Below are positions 61,662 through 64,000 of a DNA stretch of 64,000 nt, in pieces. Position 1 is the first letter of the stretch; the number at the start of each line of letters is the position of its first letter. Under the pieces are notes generated by a model. It saw only the letters and a program-made list of their open reading frames with translations, had not been told where the DNA came from and ran no database searches. The DNA comes from Sphingopyxis sp. H115 (GTDB lineage: Bacteria; Pseudomonadota; Alphaproteobacteria; Sphingomonadales; Sphingomonadaceae). Location: NCBI RefSeq assembly GCF_001468465.1, contig NZ_LNSA01000012.1:51199-115198 (forward strand), written 5' to 3'. The position numbers were made by a program, and so were the translations under genes.

Positions 61662-63335
61662 ATGAACCTGACAGTCATCCGACCCAGCGTCAGCCCGAAG
61701 ACGATCACCAAAGTCACGCGCCTCTTTAACGGCACCATCGGCGATATCCTCGGCGAGCTCCTCCAGAACAGTCGCCGCGCTGGCGCTTCCCGGATCGATA
61801 TCGCCTGCTGCGCGGATCAGGACGGAGCGCGCCTGACCCTTGTCGATGATGGGTCCGGGGTAGCCGATCCCCAGACCATGATTGCGCTGGGGGATTCGGG
61901 CTGGAGCCAGCACATCCATGAGGCCGAAGACCCGGCAGGCATGGGTGTCTTCAGCCTGGCGGGCAAGGAAACCCGGATCAGCTCGCGTCATACCGATGCC
62001 GACATCGGATGGTCGGTCCATGTCCCAGCGGATGGCTGGACCGGTGCGCAGGACATTGCCGTGCAGCCCCTTGCTCGCCCCGTCGGGACGACAATCAGCT
62101 TCCTGATGCCCGGCGTGAGCGAGCAGACCACCGAGCGGATTCTGCGCGAGGTCGCGAAGTTCTACCCGCTGCCGGTGTTCTTCAATGGCACGGAAATGCC
62201 ACGCGAGGACTTTCTCGCCAAAGCAATCTACATCGCCGAGTGGAACGGCAGCCAGATCGGCGTGTTCGAAGGGCGCGAATACCACCAGGACCCCACCACG
62301 AATTTCTATGGGATGGTGCTCACCCGCAAGCTTGCCAGCGTCTCGGAGAGCCTGGGCGGCAAAACATACCATGCCCGGCTCGATATCGGGGCCACCCCGG
62401 GCCTTGCCCTTGTGCTCCCGGCGCGCAAGGAATTCGTCGAGAATGCCGCGTTTGCGGCGCTGCAGGCAGCGTGCAGGCGCACGATCTATGCCGCGCTGGC
62501 GCACAGAGGCCAGCACCGGCTTTCCTTCGAGAACTGGAAGGAAGCGCGCGATCTTGGGGTTGCCCTGCCGGAGGCCGACCCCTGCCTGCCCCGCTGGCAT
62601 GCTGCCATTGCGGAGAGCGACAACGTCAATGTCGAGTATGAGGAAATCGCAGCAGGTGCGGACACGATCCTTGTCGCGGATCTTGAGCCCGATATTGCCC
62701 AGGGACTGGAGCGCGCGCTGCGCGACCACCCCTTGCGCCCGCACCTCGTCGAGAACCATCCCGCATACGCTGGCTATGGCTGGTATGACGCGCTGCATCA
62801 GCTCGGCAACGTGCGCTTCTATGTTGCAGCCGGAGAGCGCGACCACGTCATCGCCGAAAACGGCAGCTTCCCCCCGCTCGATGACCATGTTCGTGCCGAG
62901 ACGATCGAGCTGAGGTTCTGCGTCTTCCACCGCGCCAGCGTAACGCAGCGCGAGGAACGGATCTCGGCAGATGTCGCCTTCGTCCTCGGCGAGGATGGTT
63001 GGTACAGCGGCATCGACCAGATCCGCATTGCCTATGTTCCGGGTCCGGCGCTGACTCCTGAAACGCTGGTCGATCTGATCGAGAACGTCTGTTTCTGCGC
63101 GAACGACGACAGCGAGGCCGACTCCTGGGACACCCAGCACGAGCACTTCCTGCGCGATGCGCGCGAGCTCGCGGCCCGGGTGCTGCTCGGCGAGGACGAA
63201 GCCATTGCGGCGCGTATCCGCGACACGCTTGCCGGCATCCTCTGGGTCATTCCCAAGGACCGGCAGGTTGCCATTACCGTTGCTGCCGGGACCGCGATCG
63301 ATGTTCAGCTTTCCGCTTTTCAACCTGCGGGCTGA
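61662..63335 (+). CDS. GHKL-family ATPase (Hsp90/histidine-kinase-like ATP-binding protein)
   Basis: 557 residues from the ATG at 61662. The N-terminal Bergerat fold is clear: N-box ILGELLQNSRRAGA (~30-42), G1 box DDGSGV (~62-67), G2 box GMGVFSLAG (~93-101) and FLMPGVS. No kinase phosphoacceptor or MutL/Hsp90 C-terminal domain is recognised. The remaining ~400 residues are of unknown type. Stand-alone GHKL ATPases occur in MORC-like and several defence systems, so a role in DNA handling or defence is possible (inference). Confidence 0.78.
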   Translation: MNLTVIRPSVSPKTITKVTRLFNGTIGDILGELLQNSRRAGASRIDIACCADQDGARLTLVDDGSGVADPQTMIALGDSGWSQHIHEAEDPAGMGVFSLAGKETRISSRHTDADIGWSVHVPADGWTGAQDIAVQPLARPVGTTISFLMPGVSEQTTERILREVAKFYPLPVFFNGTEMPREDFLAKAIYIAEWNGSQIGVFEGREYHQDPTTNFYGMVLTRKLASVSESLGGKTYHARLDIGATPGLALVLPARKEFVENAAFAALQAACRRTIYAALAHRGQHRLSFENWKEARDLGVALPEADPCLPRWHAAIAESDNVNVEYEEIAAGADTILVADLEPDIAQGLERALRDHPLRPHLVENHPAYAGYGWYDALHQLGNVRFYVAAGERDHVIAENGSFPPLDDHVRAETIELRFCVFHRASVTQREERISADVAFVLGEDGWYSGIDQIRIAYVPGPALTPETLVDLIENVCFCANDDSEADSWDTQHEHFLRDARELAARVLLGEDEAIAARIRDTLAGILWVIPKDRQVAITVAAGTAIDVQLSAFQPAG

Positions 63336-63380
63336 GTCCCGCGAGGCCGTCCGGTTGTCCGCTCGTCGTCTCTTGGATCA

Positions 63381-63393
63381 GGAGGAGACCTCC
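63381..63393 (+). promoter_or_regulatory. Shine-Dalgarno sequestered in a GGAGG/CCTCC hairpin
   Basis: GGAGG-AGA-CCTCC is a perfect 5-bp stem whose 5' arm is the Shine-Dalgarno of the gene starting at 63395, two bases after the stem. Folding would hide the ribosome site. Confidence 0.65.
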
Positions 63394-63394
63394 A

Positions 63395-63721
63395 ATGCAT
63401 GACACATCTGACCTCACTTGCGCGCGGCAACGCACCGAGCGCATTGCGCTGCTCAATGATGCCGCGCGCCAGGGCCGTGACCGAACGGCCCGCATCGTCA
63501 TGACCTCCGGGTTGCTTGCAGAATTCGGCGGCGACACGGTGGCACAAAGCATGATGGTTCAGGCTCGGTTGATGGCCGCTCTGCGCCATTGCACCTTCGC
63601 CCCGGATTCGCCCGAGCGAGACTTTGCAAGCATGGATGTCGATGGCATCAAGGTGCTGATGAAAGTCGATTTGTATGATCCGGGCCTTGTCAAGTTCGCA
63701 TTGAACGGTTCCTTCTGTTGA
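63395..63721 (+). CDS. DUF3768-family protein
   Basis: 108 residues. The pattern RTERIALLNDAARQG, ARIVMTSGLLAEFG and, near the end, DGIKVLMKVDLYDPGLVKFA matches the small DUF3768 proteins common on alphaproteobacterial plasmids. Function unknown. It ends the cluster, 59 nt after the GHKL ATPase. Confidence 0.78.
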   Translation: MHDTSDLTCARQRTERIALLNDAARQGRDRTARIVMTSGLLAEFGGDTVAQSMMVQARLMAALRHCTFAPDSPERDFASMDVDGIKVLMKVDLYDPGLVKFALNGSFC

Positions 63722-64000
63722 CGGGTTGGGGGCCCCCACACGCAATGCTCAAGGATTGGCTTCATTAGTTCCGAGGTCAGCTGATGCACTATCCGTGCAT
63801 AGACTTGTATCCGGTCGAGGCCGTGGCCGCGTACCATAATCCGTATTCACATCCCCGGATCGAGCAAAGGCGGATGCGGACCAAACTACTACTGGGCGTT
63901 TTCAGGCGCCATCAACTTTCCCGGTCACACATCACACCAATCCGCGTCGCCTTATCGAGCCTGTTGCAACATAAGCATCAGGCGGCGCGGAGCTCGGCAC
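63722..64000. other. Right edge of window, no gene assigned
   Basis: 279 bp. A GGGGGCCCCC palindrome lies about 10 bp after the DUF3768 stop without a T-run. The last ~60 bp might hold the C-terminal end of a minus-strand gene entering from the right, but too little is present to identify it. Confidence 0.4.

Noticed and set aside
61515..63323. A 602-codon open frame on the minus strand opposite the GHKL gene
   Set aside because: The plus strand has clear GHKL N, G1 and G2 boxes; the minus product has no recognisable motif and no Shine-Dalgarno.
63726..63737. GGGGGCCCCC palindrome as a terminator of the DUF3768 gene
   Set aside because: No loop bases and no T-run follow; not convincing as an intrinsic terminator.

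Overview
The window reads as part of a high-GC alphaproteobacterial plasmid, most likely from a sphingomonad (Novosphingobium/Sphingobium/Sphingomonas group). This is inferred from the combination of an F-type tra operon, a RepA-ParB-ParA replicon block, a lone RepC-like initiator, TonB-dependent B12 uptake, and a large block of strawberry-notch, ArdC, ParB-like and GHKL genes. I see no rRNA, tRNA, CRISPR array or complete insertion sequence.

Layout. 1-3.3 kb (minus strand): the start of an F-type conjugation operon, traA-traL-traE-traK-traB, with traB running off the left edge. 3.47-3.63 kb: seven degenerate direct repeats with an exact 22-bp period. 3.7-9.3 kb: small plasmid genes, a RepC-like initiator preceded by a candidate antisense RNA, a lytic transglycosylase and a primase/Toprim protein. 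9.36-38.2 kb: a vitamin B12 island with three cobalamin riboswitches. The first two lie in ~300-bp direct repeats flanking an unrelated small gene. The second leads btuB-btuF-btuC-btuD plus an uncharacterised gene. The third leads a 23-gene run: cobW, cobN, cobG, cobH, cobI, cobJ, cobK (reversed), cobL, cobE, cobM, cobB, cobA, cobF, cobO, bluB, a DUF1636 gene, cobT, cobC, cobS, cobD, cbiB, cobQ and cobU. 38.6-45.7 kb: a tyrosine recombinase, an HTH protein, a WGR-domain protein, an AT-richer iteron region (candidate oriV), and repA, parB and parA with an 18-bp perfect palindrome between repA and parB. 45.9-63.7 kb: a plasmid accessory block with a 1405-residue methyltransferase/strawberry-notch helicase, a PemK-like protein with N-terminal repeats, a large ParB-like protein, an ArdC-like protein, several unknowns, a Xre/RES toxin-antitoxin pair, a possible PD-(D/E)XK protein, a GHKL ATPase and a DUF3768 protein.

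How it works together. The B12 genes encode almost the whole aerobic route from uroporphyrinogen III to adenosylcobalamin, including 5,6-dimethylbenzimidazole synthesis (BluB) and nucleotide-loop assembly, plus uptake of external corrinoids. All of it sits behind B12-sensing riboswitches. Not found here are the CobS and CobT partners of the CobN cobaltochelatase and the cobalt reductase CobR, so these steps must be encoded elsewhere or done differently. Most biosynthetic genes overlap by 4 nt, which suggests strong translational coupling. BluB appears to start at a rare CTG codon that keeps this pattern.

The most unusual signals not explained by ordinary annotation are: the two 22-bp repeat arrays; a recurring leader design (purine-rich tract and/or hairpin beside or around the Shine-Dalgarno) in front of six genes of the right-hand block; the orphan gene downstream of a duplicated B12 riboswitch; a conserved post-aptamer hairpin shared by the three riboswitches; and the right-hand block itself, whose methyltransferase/helicase, ArdC, GHKL and nuclease-like members could form an anti-restriction or defence system.
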